A program made the position numbers and the translations under genes. From Rhizodiscina lignyota (Eukaryota > Ascomycota > Dothideomycetes > Aulographales > Rhizodiscinaceae): a stretch of 64,000 nt of DNA. The first letter of the stretch is position 1; each line of letters opens with the position of its first letter. The stretch lies in contig ML978132.1 of NCBI GenBank assembly GCA_010015805.1, positions 1-64,000 on the forward strand, in the 5' to 3' direction. Below the pieces are notes generated by a model. It was given only the letters and a program-made list of their open reading frames with translations, made no database searches and had not been told where the DNA came from. Of this stretch, positions 49,000-58,473 are shown in pieces.

Positions 49000-50598
49000 A
49001 TGGCTCTAGTTAAGACGTCTGCCTCAAAGGCGGTTGAGCATGTCATCAAACCAGAAAACATCGAGCCGAGCAACAACAGCGCCGACTGGCCACTCCTCCT
49101 CAAGAATTATGAGCAGCGTACGTGCAGCTGAGCTCGTATTGAAAACTCATACTGACCTAATTGCAATAGTCTTGGTGCGAACCGGTCACTTTGTGCCAAT
49201 TCCTGTCGGCTCCACTCCACTCAAGCGTGATATCAGGACCTACGTCCAGTCCGGCGTAATCAACCTCGACAAACCGTCCAATCCGTCTTCACACGAGGTG
49301 GTGGCCTGGGTCAAGCGCATCCTCAAGTGCGAGAAGACTGGTCACTCGGGAACACTGGATCCGAAAGTTACAGGATGCCTGATTGTGTGCATCGACAACG
49401 CCACAAAACTCGCCAAGAGCCAGCAGGGCGCTGGTAAGGAGTATGTGTGCGTTATTCGCCTCCACGACAAGCTCCCTGGTGGCGAAGCGCAGTTTGCGCG
49501 AGCCCTGGAGATGTTGACGGGTGCGCTGTTCCAAAGGCCACCCTTGATCTCTGCTGTGAAGCGACAGCTTCGTGTTCGCACCATCCACGAGAGCAAGCTG
49601 TACCAGTTCGATTCTGACAGGAATTTGGCTGTGTTCTGGGTGAGCTGCGAGGCTGGCACGTACATTCGGACGCTTTGCGTACACTTGGGATTACTGCTTG
49701 GTGTTGGTGCCCACATGCAAGAGCTGAGACGTGTTCGGTCTGGTGCGATGAGCGAGGAAAAGGGCATGGTCACCTTGCACGATGTCATGGATGCGCAATA
49801 CTACTACACCAACCACAACGACGAAAGCTACCTGCGCACTGTCATCCAGCCGCTCGAGTGCCTGTTGACGTCATATAAGCGCATCGTAGTCAAGGATAGC
49901 GCAGTGAACGCCATCACATATGGCGCCAAGCTCATGATTCCCGGACTGCTCCGCTTTGGTACGTTCTTCCTCATTTCTGATTTTATTTATATTGACCTCC
50001 TGCAGAGGCTGGCGTCGAGCTCAACGAGGAAGTTGTCCTCATGACCACGAAGGGTGAAGCCATCGCCCTCGGAATCGCGCAGATGTCTACTGTAGAGATG
50101 TCATCCTGCGACCACGGTATCGTTGCTAAGATTAAGCGTGTCATCATGCAGCGTGACTTATACCCGAGACGCTGGGGTGTCGGTCCTGTTGCGGTAGAGA
50201 AGAAGAAGCTCAAGGAGAGCGGGAAGCTTGACAAGTTTGGCCGGGCGAACGAGAACACCCCGGCCAAGTGGAAGGAAGGCTACCACGATTTCTCTGCTCC
50301 TACCGACAGTTCGACTCTAGCAACCAAAACAGACTTGATGGCTAAGCCACTGGAGGAGCAGACTTCGAAGAAGGACGTCCTGGACGCACCGCCCGTCAAC
50401 CCTATCACGTCGGCCATGGAGATAGATGTAGCAGGAGAACCCAACGGTGACGGCTCGAAGAAGCGCAAGCACGCCGATGAGAGCCCCGAGGAGAGGGCTG
50501 AGAGAAAGAAAAGGAAGGCAGAGAAAAAGGCCAAGAAGGAGGAGAAGAAGGCTCGCAAGTCTGCTGCGTCTGCGGGTGCTGAGGATGACGACGATTAA
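49000..50598 (+). CDS. CBF5: H/ACA snoRNP pseudouridine synthase Cbf5 (dyskerin)
   Basis: Three exons: 49000-49117, 49170-49958 and 50006-50598; 499 residues. It has the dyskerin N-terminal segment ([19 protein letters not shown]), the TruB catalytic core with [14 protein letters not shown] (catalytic D103), then [15 protein letters not shown], and a PUA domain beginning [20 protein letters not shown]. The tail is a Lys/Arg/Glu-rich KKE-type repeat ending in an Asp cluster, typical of fungal Cbf5. It converts uridine to pseudouridine in rRNA and snRNA guided by H/ACA RNAs, in the nucleolus with Nop10, Nhp2 and Gar1. The first intron splits the Leu40 codon and is recognisable from the family sequence EQLLVRTGHF. 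Confidence 0.96.
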
Positions 50599-51016
50599 AC
50601 GACTACTATCATGCGATTGTTGTGGAGGACTCTCCGCCTATCAAATCGCCATTCTGCATGCTTGTGGTGTCTTGGGGGGAACTTTGTTTTCTTCTCTTTT
50701 TGCATCAACAAAATTCCGGTGTACGCTATGATCCGAAGGTTGGGCGTATCGCGGCGTCCTATTCGGGTCTCTTCAAGTTTGGGCATCTGGTGCCATGCAT
50801 GGTCTAATGCTCCATACGATGTTTTGCCTCTTGGGTACAGTAACATGATCAGGCTTCGATATACCCTGAGCCTGTCACTACTCTTGTGAAATAATGCACA
50901 TGCAGTAGTGTGCAATCAAAAGAATTCTCAAACTCTGAATTGCCACTTTTCTTTTGCCAGAAGACTCACTGACGAGTTCTCTGAAAATGTGGATTAGATT
51001 CGTCTAACGTTTCAGT
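50599..51016. terminator. Convergent 3' ends of CBF5 and KAE1
   Basis: 418 bp between genes pointing toward each other. Nothing else recognised. Confidence 0.4.
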
Positions 51017-52342
51017 TCAGTCTCGCCATCCTACCCACACCTCATCGGTGCGGAACCTCTGCGTGACACCACTCTCCTCAATACTTAAGCCTTCAAACTC
51101 TGGCCAGCCGTCCCACTGAGCCTCGAGATGCTTGCCCTCCTCTTTATCACCCAGCCTCATCTTCTCAAGCCCTTTAGCGAGCTTTTCTCTTTCCAGTGCC
51201 TTCTTACTGAACTGCTTCCCACCCGGCTGCTTCATCGCCCACTCCAGCAGTCCAGCTTGTGCAATCATGATGCCGTTATCGATGCAGAATCGCTCATCCG
51301 TCGCATACACGCTGCCACCCCTCTCCCTTGCCATCGAGCCCATCATCTCCTGCAGCCGCTCGTTACACCCTACGCCGCCGACGATAAGCACTTGCGATGA
51401 CCCCGTGTGCGCCATAGCCCGCTCCGTGATCTCCACAAGCATCGCGAAGACCGTCTCTTGCAGACTCATGCACAGATCCTCCGCCGTTACCAACTCCTGC
51501 TCGCCCGTCTCCGGATTGAAGCAGCGCTCTCGATCCTTCCTCGCATCTTCCGGTCCGTCGGCCAACCTCTCCGCGAACTCCTCCATGCGTGCCAGAATGC
51601 CCGAGAAGCTGCAATCCATGCCTTTGACCGCGTACGGTATCTCCACCAGATGATTTCGATTTCCTTTCTTCGCCAGCTGCTCGATGTTGTATCCCGGCGC
51701 TGGGTCGTTACTTATCCTCAGCGCCCGCGCGAATCTGTCTAGACAGTTCCCCACGGCGATGTCCAGTGCCTCACCGAAGATGCGGTACCGTTGCGCCGTG
51801 TACGCAATTACTTGTGTGTTACCACCTGATACGTATAATACTGTCGGCGAAGGTGACGCAGTGATAGCGCGCCCCATCTCAATGTGTCCTACGCAGTGAT
51901 TCACCCCGACGAGCTCCTTGCGCCAGAGCATGGCGAGCGTGCGAGCTGCCATGGCAACAGCTTGCAGCGGTGCGCCCATACCGGGCCCTTTGGTGTAGCA
52001 GATTACGTCTATATCCTTGGGGCTCAGTCCTCTCTTTTTCCGCTGCTGGCCAGTGTGTGCGTTTGCGACTCCATTGTGCCCATTCGCTTCAACCTCTTCA
52101 GCCTCGGGGTTCCATGCCTGCGCCATGGCGCGCTTCACGAGCCGCACAACCCATTGTCTGTGGTGCATCGCCGTTTCTCGAGGAAGAAAACCGGTGCCTG
52201 GAGGCGAAACGAAGGTGTGGCGGAGGTTGGCTAGCACGATGGGCTCTGGCATCGACGCGTCGAAGCATTTTGAGGGCGGTGGATGGTAGATGATACCAAC
52301 GCCGAGTTTGTTGGCAGAGCCTTCGAGGCCGAGCGCTAGCAT
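51017..52342 (-). CDS. KAE1: tRNA N6-threonylcarbamoyladenosine synthase subunit Kae1
   Basis: Single exon, 441 residues from the ATG at 52342 (CACCATGC context). The frame continues upstream to 52459 only from a non-ATG codon, and the extra residues are unlike the family. It begins [17 protein letters not shown], the ASKHA ATP-binding start. Metal-binding His pair HCVGHIEMG (H149, H153), nucleotide loop [12 protein letters not shown] and the late [10 protein letters not shown] ... [12 protein letters not shown] Asp are all present. It is the catalytic subunit of the KEOPS/EKC complex that makes t6A at position 37 of ANN-decoding tRNAs; cytosol and nucleus. A hydrophilic insert of about 25 residues (80-106, with QQRKKR) interrupts the core compared with the short yeast protein. 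Confidence 0.95.
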   Translation of the reverse strand: MLALGLEGSANKLGVGIIYHPPPSKCFDASMPEPIVLANLRHTFVSPPGTGFLPRETAMHHRQWVVRLVKRAMAQAWNPEAEEVEANGHNGVANAHTGQQRKKRGLSPKDIDVICYTKGPGMGAPLQAVAMAARTLAMLWRKELVGVNHCVGHIEMGRAITASPSPTVLYVSGGNTQVIAYTAQRYRIFGEALDIAVGNCLDRFARALRISNDPAPGYNIEQLAKKGNRNHLVEIPYAVKGMDCSFSGILARMEEFAERLADGPEDARKDRERCFNPETGEQELVTAEDLCMSLQETVFAMLVEITERAMAHTGSSQVLIVGGVGCNERLQEMMGSMARERGGSVYATDERFCIDNGIMIAQAGLLEWAMKQPGGKQFSKKALEREKLAKGLEKMRLGDKEEGKHLEAQWDGWPEFEGLSIEESGVTQRFRTDEVWVGWRD

Positions 52343-53232
52343 GGTGAATGTATTCGCAGAGCCTGGTTGTGGAGTATCGAATACTTCTGCTGCGGGAGTG
52401 GGATGATGTTTGGCACGAGGCGTCCCTTGCGAGACCGCTTTGGCGGGACGGTTTCCCAAAGACGATCACAGTCTACCAAAGTCTCCATTTTCAAAGGACA
52501 CAATATTCAATGTTGTTTATTATATATATCCCTTTGTGGATCTCATTTAGCTCGAGATATATATATCCGGCCCTGCATCTTAGCACAAGTTAGTTGGATT
52601 CGACGCCGGACTATCCACGAGGGTAACAGAATGGTTTAAACATGTTCAGCGAAGCGAGGTTTCCTCTTCAACGCTAGCGAGAGCATCTCTGAAAGGTCTA
52701 TAAACTATATCCTGGAGTTCGTTTATCTAAAACTCGCAGCTTCAGCGTGTATAACTTATGTTAACTATCGGAGATATACATTCTCGTAGTTCTACATATT
52801 GCAGCCACGACTCAGCTATTTTATCGCTCACTTGCTATCCTACTCGGGACAGGGATTCTCAACCGCGATGCTTAGATGTGACCTCGAAGTCGAACCGATG
52901 GACCGTAAGTGTGTCCAACAATTCCTGCAGAATGATTTGTCAAATCGAGCATCAAGCCAGGCTGTGAAGGGCAGTTCTCGCAAGCAAGCGCCACATCACC
53001 GACGCTTGCGTGGCTGAAGCGAACTGCCCAGACAGCTAAAACCTGAGGTTCTGTGTGCACCGCCTCCATCGCAAGCCTTTTCTCTTTTCCCATCTTTCGT
53101 TCAATCCGAAGACTTTTCCGGCATCTATTGTCATTTGATTCCTCACGATTGCGATAATGATATTTCTCTGAATCTCCCTAGTACGGAATCTAACCGGGTG
53201 GTTGGACGACCGTCATCAATGTCCATCCTTCC
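52343..53232. promoter_or_regulatory. Divergent region between KAE1 and HET-domain gene
   Basis: 890 bp between outward-facing starts. AT-rich sections at 52,500-52,800 contain two runs of TATATATATCC-like sequence. No gene or RNA recognised. Confidence 0.4.
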
Positions 53233-55620
53233 ATGGCGCCCAAAAAGACTCAGCGTTCTTCTGGGTCTGGACTACCGTTACCCACACCTAGCTTGAAGTA
53301 CTTGGGAAGGATACTTTCTTTAGTGGGCCGCCGTGGGGAATCGTCAATATTGCTATCTCCTTCAGATACAGCAGTAGGGTACCATTCTGCGAGTCGGAAG
53401 GACTCGACGGACTTCTCGCATAGCTACTTGGCTAGCTCTGGCCTATCGGTGACCAAATATACACCTCCGGATCCGTTTGCTGAGCGAGATGAAGCGAAAA
53501 GAGAGAAGCTCGCCATTGAAAAATGCACGGCGAGATATCTTCGGCAGGACGATGGACGAAGCACGGAACAGCTGTGCCAGTTATGCTCAAAAATCAACTT
53601 TCAGGCAATATATGACGACAATGAAGACACCATTGGAAGCTCTTCTGCATTTGTCCTCCACCAAATTGACAGGATGGATGGAAGCTGGGAGCAGAAGCCC
53701 TGTTCCTTATGCCGCCACTTTGCCCGGATGTGGAGAGCAGCAGAGTATCTTCCAAATAACCCACCTCAGTGTCTCTTGGTCCTCTCCGCGCGAAACATGC
53801 CGAAATATGCGAATGGATTCGAAATAAACAGTACGCGCCTTCCCCTGATGATTATACTGTCACACCTTCAGCCCCAGCGGCATTTTGCTTTGGATATCGT
53901 CACATTAAACGACATGGACAATATCGGACCGTTTCTGCTTTCAAAAGGAGCCGTTCAAGCCAATACATCCCCTTCAGTACGATCTATTTCTGCCGAAGCG
54001 ATAGACTTCTCTCTCGTGCGTGGCTGGCTTGGACACTGTCGAACAGACCATCCTTCTTGCCATGTCCAGGGTGCAGTTACGGTCTCTGGGTTTCAACTAC
54101 TTAATTGCACAACTAGACTCCTAGAGTCATATTCACCAGGAACAGAGTTTGTTGCTCTCAGCTATGTTTGGGGCCAGAATTCGCCGAAGCAGGATCACCA
54201 AGAGGCTGAGCACGGTGCTTCGAATCTCCCACAGACAATTGAGGATGCCTTGGAAGTCACGAAGCATATCGGATACAATTATATTTGGATTGATCGGTAT
54301 TGCATTCCGAAGTCTAGCAGTCTGAAACATGATCAGATAGCTAGCATGGATGCTATTTATAAAGGCTCAGTTGTAACCATTACAGCGGCCTGCGGGTCCG
54401 GTTCTGGTTCGGGACTCACTGGAGTAAGCAGGAATCGTCGGATAGCTCAGTCGCGCGTTGATGTGGGTGGGCTTGACTTGGTGTCGGCTCTTACAAGTCC
54501 AGTGACAGAAGTTGGAAAATCTACGTGGATCAGACGAGGTTGGACTTACCAAGAAGGTCTCCTCTCTCGACGACGATTATTCTTCACTGAGAGCCAGATC
54601 TACTTCGAATGCTGTGGCAACAGCTGTATGGAGACAGTGGCGGAGCCGAAGGAATTAATGCAAGCTCAAAACTATGACAAAAACCTGGAGCAGACCTATG
54701 GTGATAATAGGCTCATCATGAGTTCAAGGCATCGTGTCTTCTCATCAGCAGATTCTTCCTTCAACCCGTGGTCGATTCAATTTCGAATTGCGGAATACAC
54801 CCAAAGGACCTTGACGTTCGACTCTGACAGATTAGATGCATTTCTGGGTATCTTTAGGGTTTTCAGAATTCCCAAATCGAAATGTCCGATATCGCACGTT
54901 TGGGGAGTCCCGGTCTTGTGGTCGAACCCTCGGTGGACCACAACAGAAGGATTTGCAACTGGCCTTTGCTGGACTCTCCCGTTTCGTCATTATATACCTC
55001 CTCGTTGTTTAGAATTCCCGAGTTGGTCTTGGGCGGGCTGGAAAACTTCAATCTCTCCAGATGCATACTACTATCGCTACGGCTTCAAGATGCCTTACGA
55101 GATTGATTTTACTTTCGAATTAACGGACGGAACCTTGATGCCCTGGGATACGTACCAATCAGAATACCAATCAGAATTGCAGTCCGACAGGTTTTTAGCT
55201 CCCGCTCTCTCCCGCTATCTTCATGTCGACGGATGGTCTCTGGAGGCCCTCCTTATTGCCAACCCTTCTGTTACTGAGCACTCTGGTCCTTCCACACTCC
55301 ACCGCTGGGAACTTGTGATTGAGAATGTTATGGGAACTACTAAAATTCCCGCGACAATACACAAAGCATACTCCGAGGAAGGATGGGAGAGAAAGGCGGA
55401 CATCCTTATTATTGGAAACCCGGAAACCCCTGTTTCACCGCAGTGGACTAGTTACAGCAAGGAACCTCCATGTAGCCCATTTTTGATCGTCTTGGAAGAT
55501 ATGGGATCTCATCATGAAAGGATCGGCTATGCTGGTCTGCTGAACGTACATGAGAAGCCAGGAACAGATCTATCGCTATGTCTGAAGGGTCGCCAAAGAC
55601 GACGCTTCAGGCTAGGTTGA
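53233..55620 (+). CDS. HET-domain (heterokaryon incompatibility-like) protein
   Basis: Intronless, 795 residues from ATG 53233. A HET domain starts near residue 305: FVALSYVWG (the conserved Y-x-WG), then YIWIDRYCIPK, DAIYKGSVVTITAACG and STWIRRGWTYQEGLLSRRRLFF, the usual HET block order. The 300-residue N-terminal part has two Cys pairs, CQLC (115-118) and CSLC (157-160) with a nearby His, a possible zinc site. The C-terminal half contains FPSWSWAGWK, common in this class. HET proteins trigger programmed cell death on non-self recognition; most genomic copies are of unknown partner. Conserved D and R/W residues are present, so it looks intact. No NACHT or other NLR module is fused to it. Confidence 0.9.
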   Translation: MAPKKTQRSSGSGLPLPTPSLKYLGRILSLVGRRGESSILLSPSDTAVGYHSASRKDSTDFSHSYLASSGLSVTKYTPPDPFAERDEAKREKLAIEKCTARYLRQDDGRSTEQLCQLCSKINFQAIYDDNEDTIGSSSAFVLHQIDRMDGSWEQKPCSLCRHFARMWRAAEYLPNNPPQCLLVLSARNMPKYANGFEINSTRLPLMIILSHLQPQRHFALDIVTLNDMDNIGPFLLSKGAVQANTSPSVRSISAEAIDFSLVRGWLGHCRTDHPSCHVQGAVTVSGFQLLNCTTRLLESYSPGTEFVALSYVWGQNSPKQDHQEAEHGASNLPQTIEDALEVTKHIGYNYIWIDRYCIPKSSSLKHDQIASMDAIYKGSVVTITAACGSGSGSGLTGVSRNRRIAQSRVDVGGLDLVSALTSPVTEVGKSTWIRRGWTYQEGLLSRRRLFFTESQIYFECCGNSCMETVAEPKELMQAQNYDKNLEQTYGDNRLIMSSRHRVFSSADSSFNPWSIQFRIAEYTQRTLTFDSDRLDAFLGIFRVFRIPKSKCPISHVWGVPVLWSNPRWTTTEGFATGLCWTLPFRHYIPPRCLEFPSWSWAGWKTSISPDAYYYRYGFKMPYEIDFTFELTDGTLMPWDTYQSEYQSELQSDRFLAPALSRYLHVDGWSLEALLIANPSVTEHSGPSTLHRWELVIENVMGTTKIPATIHKAYSEEGWERKADILIIGNPETPVSPQWTSYSKEPPCSPFLIVLEDMGSHHERIGYAGLLNVHEKPGTDLSLCLKGRQRRRFRLG

Positions 55621-55813
55621 ACGATGAATGGGCCAATCTGCCGTGGATTGTATTACTGCATTCTTATGTTTAAGGAGAATAGATAAATATGACACAGTGT
55701 CAAACTGTTTTGGTGCATAAGTCAATGCTGTCGAACTGCTAATTTTGAGAGGCAATACAGCAATTGAAACAAGGACAGCGTGCTAACTATATTACTCCAG
55801 TTACAAATCTGAT

Positions 55814-57065
55814 CTACTCTAACGGATCGACGTCTACCCACGCCCTCTTTCGCCAACTCTGTTCAGCCAGTTCAGTTAATTGGACCCCCTTTGCACCCTC
55901 TAGAAGGGTCCATGCGAACGGCTCGTCCTTGACGACATGCTTTAAGAACAATTCCCATTCTACCTTGAAGGCATTATCAAACACTTGCCAGTCAGGCACT
56001 CGAGACCATCCCTCTATGAACTTGATTGGAGAATCGATATCAGGGTTCCACGTCGGCCGTGGTGTTTGGCTTTCGTGCTGAACAGTGCAATCCCTAGTAC
56101 CAGCGGCGTTAGTCGAGCACTATGATATGCGAGGCCTTGCTGGCCAGACAAGTCCGCAGCGAGCGGAGGGGAAAGATCACATGCCTCAAACCTGCAACGG
56201 CACTACCTTTTGTCCCATCCACCTGAATGGTAAGTAGATCGTCGCGACGGACACGGACTGCCCAAGATGAATTGAAATGGACAATAACGTCGTTCTTTAG
56301 CTCAAACGTAGCATATGCTGAGTCGTCTGCAGTGCACTTGTACACGTTGCCGCTCTCGTCGACCCGTTCTTTAACATGAGTTGCTCCGAGACAGGAAAGT
56401 GACTTGATCTCCCCAAACAGATTCTGGATGACATACTGCCAGTGGCATATCATGTCGCTGATGATGCCGCCATCCTCCTCCTTCTTATAGTTCCAGCTAG
56501 GCCGCTGAGATGCAACAGGCCCCTTTCCGTCGAAAACCCAGTAGCCGAACTCCCCACGGACGGAGATAATCTCTCCAAAAAAGCCGTAGTCAATGAGTGA
56601 CTTCAATTTGACCAAGCCAGGAAGCCACAGCTTGTCCTGAACCACCCCGTTCTTAACCCCAGCGGCTTTGGCTGCTCGGTATAGCTCGAGAGCTTCTGCC
56701 GAACTCACTGCTATCGGTTTTTCGCAGTAGACGTGTTTACCTTTCTTGATAGCTTTCATAACCGCATCGAAGCGCCTGCCAGTCGTCTGAGCGTCGAAGT
56801 AGATGATGTTGGCCGGATCATCCAATGTGGCGTCCAAATCGGTAGTCCATTTGTCAATGCCTTGAGACTTGCTCAGTTCCTGTAGCTTCGCAGGATTGCG
56901 TCCGACAAGAACTGGCTCTGGAAAAATAACCTCGCCGTCTGAGGTCCGGATGCCGCCTTGCTTGCGGATTGCACATATAGAACGGATTAGGTGCTGGTTT
57001 GTGCCCATCCGGCCAGTCACACCATTCATGATAATTCCTACATGGTGGGTCTTGGGAGTTGCCAT
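55814..57065 (-). CDS. Gfo/Idh/MocA-family NAD(P)-dependent oxidoreductase
   Basis: Two exons, 56185-57065 and 55814-56093; 386 residues from MATPKTHHVGIIMNGVTGRMG. The N-terminal Rossmann part has GVTGRMG and the signature EKPIAV with the conserved Lys. The C-terminal part has the alpha/beta barrel-like sheet (GGIISDMICHWQYVIQNLFG, with the conserved Asp/His pair). The intron appears to use a GC-AG pair: TTG-AG|GCATGT ... GACTAACG ... ACTAG|G. This keeps the phase and joins AGLR to DCTVQH, the expected family sequence; a GT donor 4 nt further is out of phase with that acceptor. Substrate is a sugar, inositol or sugar-acid derivative by family. It is divergent from a dehydroquinase gene, suggesting shared regulation. 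Confidence 0.83.
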
Positions 57066-57515
57066 TTTGTCTCTGACGCAAGGAGAGCTTTGTTCGGGAA
57101 ATTCTCCTTGGAGGTGATGACGGAAAAATTGCTGGAGGTTCTCCACGAGGTGCTGTGGGAGGTTTGGCAGAAGATGTCGCGGAACTTGTTGCCCTCAATT
57201 CTTCGGTATCTAATCCGATCCTGGTCTACATGTTGGACTTTTGAAGACTTCCTCATGCGAACAATCGCATTGTTGGTATGGCTCCGCTATTTACAGCCCC
57301 TGATGAGGGGTCTACTTCGAACCCTGCCCCTGCTTTGAGGGGTTACGAGTTCGTAGGTGGGGCTCTGGTGCCAACAAATTCAGAATATTTGGAGAAATCC
57401 CGAGGAGATAGTATTCGCCTGCCTTTGTAGTAGAGCGTTTAACAGTAAAGTCGAAAAGCCGGGTTCCGAGTTCTCAGCAGAGCGTTTATCCAATCCTGTG
57501 AGGAGAACCCCCAAT
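57066..57515. promoter_or_regulatory. Divergent promoter, oxidoreductase and dehydroquinase
   Basis: 450 bp between outward-facing start codons. I looked for a QutA-type (GGRTAA...TTAYCC) palindrome and did not see one. Confidence 0.5.
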
Positions 57516-58160
57516 ATGCGTAATGGAAAGAAAACCGTCCTTGTCATTAATGGCCCGAATTTGAATCTCCTGGGTACTCGCGAGCCCCATCTTTACGGAT
57601 CAGAGACATTGCAAGATGTTGAAACTGCAGGTGAACAGCAAGGAACGGAGCTCAATGCCAACGTCGACTTCCATCAGAGGTACGGTGCCCTGCCTGTCGA
57701 GCGAACGCAATATCATGGAAAGGCTAACCTCTACTCCTATATCCTTTAGTAACTGGGAAGGCGCAATTATTGACAGGATCCAACAAGCAAGAACCGATGG
57801 GACCGACGGCATCGTCATAAATCCAGGTGGCTTCACGCACACGTAATAGACAAAATGAATGCTTCTATTCCCTTAATGACACGATAGTTAGGTCGGTCGC
57901 TATCAGAGATGCGCTCCTTGGTGTCTCAATTCCGTTCATTGAACTACATGTTGCAAATATCCACGCAAGAGAGGAATGGCGCCATCATTCATATTTTTCA
58001 GACAAGGCCAAGGCAATTATCGTAAGTGTTAAATGTCCTTAATCGAGATTTGTGGCTTTTTTGCTAACTAATTAAAAAGGTCGGCTGTGGCGCTGCTGGG
58101 TATGGATATGCGATATCACATGTGGTGAAGAAGTTTCCTGAGCGTGAGAATGTCTCCTGA
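57516..58160 (+). CDS. qutE: Type II 3-dehydroquinate dehydratase (catabolic type)
   Basis: Four exons: 57516-57679, 57750-57842, 57892-58021 and 58080-58160; 155 residues, the normal subunit size of the dodecameric enzyme. It has [19 protein letters not shown] (R22 and the catalytic Tyr27), FHQSNWEG (substrate loop, with Trp where His is common), [10 protein letters not shown], and [20 protein letters not shown] (catalytic His104). It dehydrates 3-dehydroquinate to 3-dehydroshikimate. In fungi the monofunctional type II enzyme belongs to quinate/shikimate breakdown, because the biosynthetic activity sits in the pentafunctional AROM protein. The cytosol is likely. No quinate dehydrogenase or permease of the usual qut/qa type is seen in the window, so the cluster, if any, is partial. 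Confidence 0.88.
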
Positions 58161-58473
58161 ATGCAGGTCGATAGTACGAAGGAGTCAATTTCCAGCGCGC
58201 CAACGAGACCTGCAACAGCGTCTCTCTTTCGTGATAGTGCCAACAGTTAATTATATGCAGGAGCTAGTTTTCAGTGACCGAACAGTCTACAGAACGGCTC
58301 TATCAAAGTTGCCCTTAGTACTTCTAAGAAGCCTCCTTATATCGCTAAAGTCATGTTCGATTGTGTTCTAGAGTAGCTTGCCTAGCCTAACTTAGGAGAT
58401 TTACTTCTCATTATGTCGCCAAACGTCTCCAGTTCTAGTTTCGCTGCGGTAAATTACAACCCTATATGCCGGC
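58161..58473. terminator. Convergent spacer between dehydroquinase and AAAP transporter
   Basis: 313 bp receiving two 3' ends. No gene recognised. Confidence 0.4.

Noticed and set aside
52343-52459. N-terminal extension of KAE1
   Set aside because: No ATG in frame, and the added residues are unlike the family; the ATG at 52342 gives the canonical start.
57066-57146. N-terminal extension of the Gfo/Idh/MocA gene
   Set aside because: Starts at GTG, not ATG, and the extra residues precede a clear Rossmann start.
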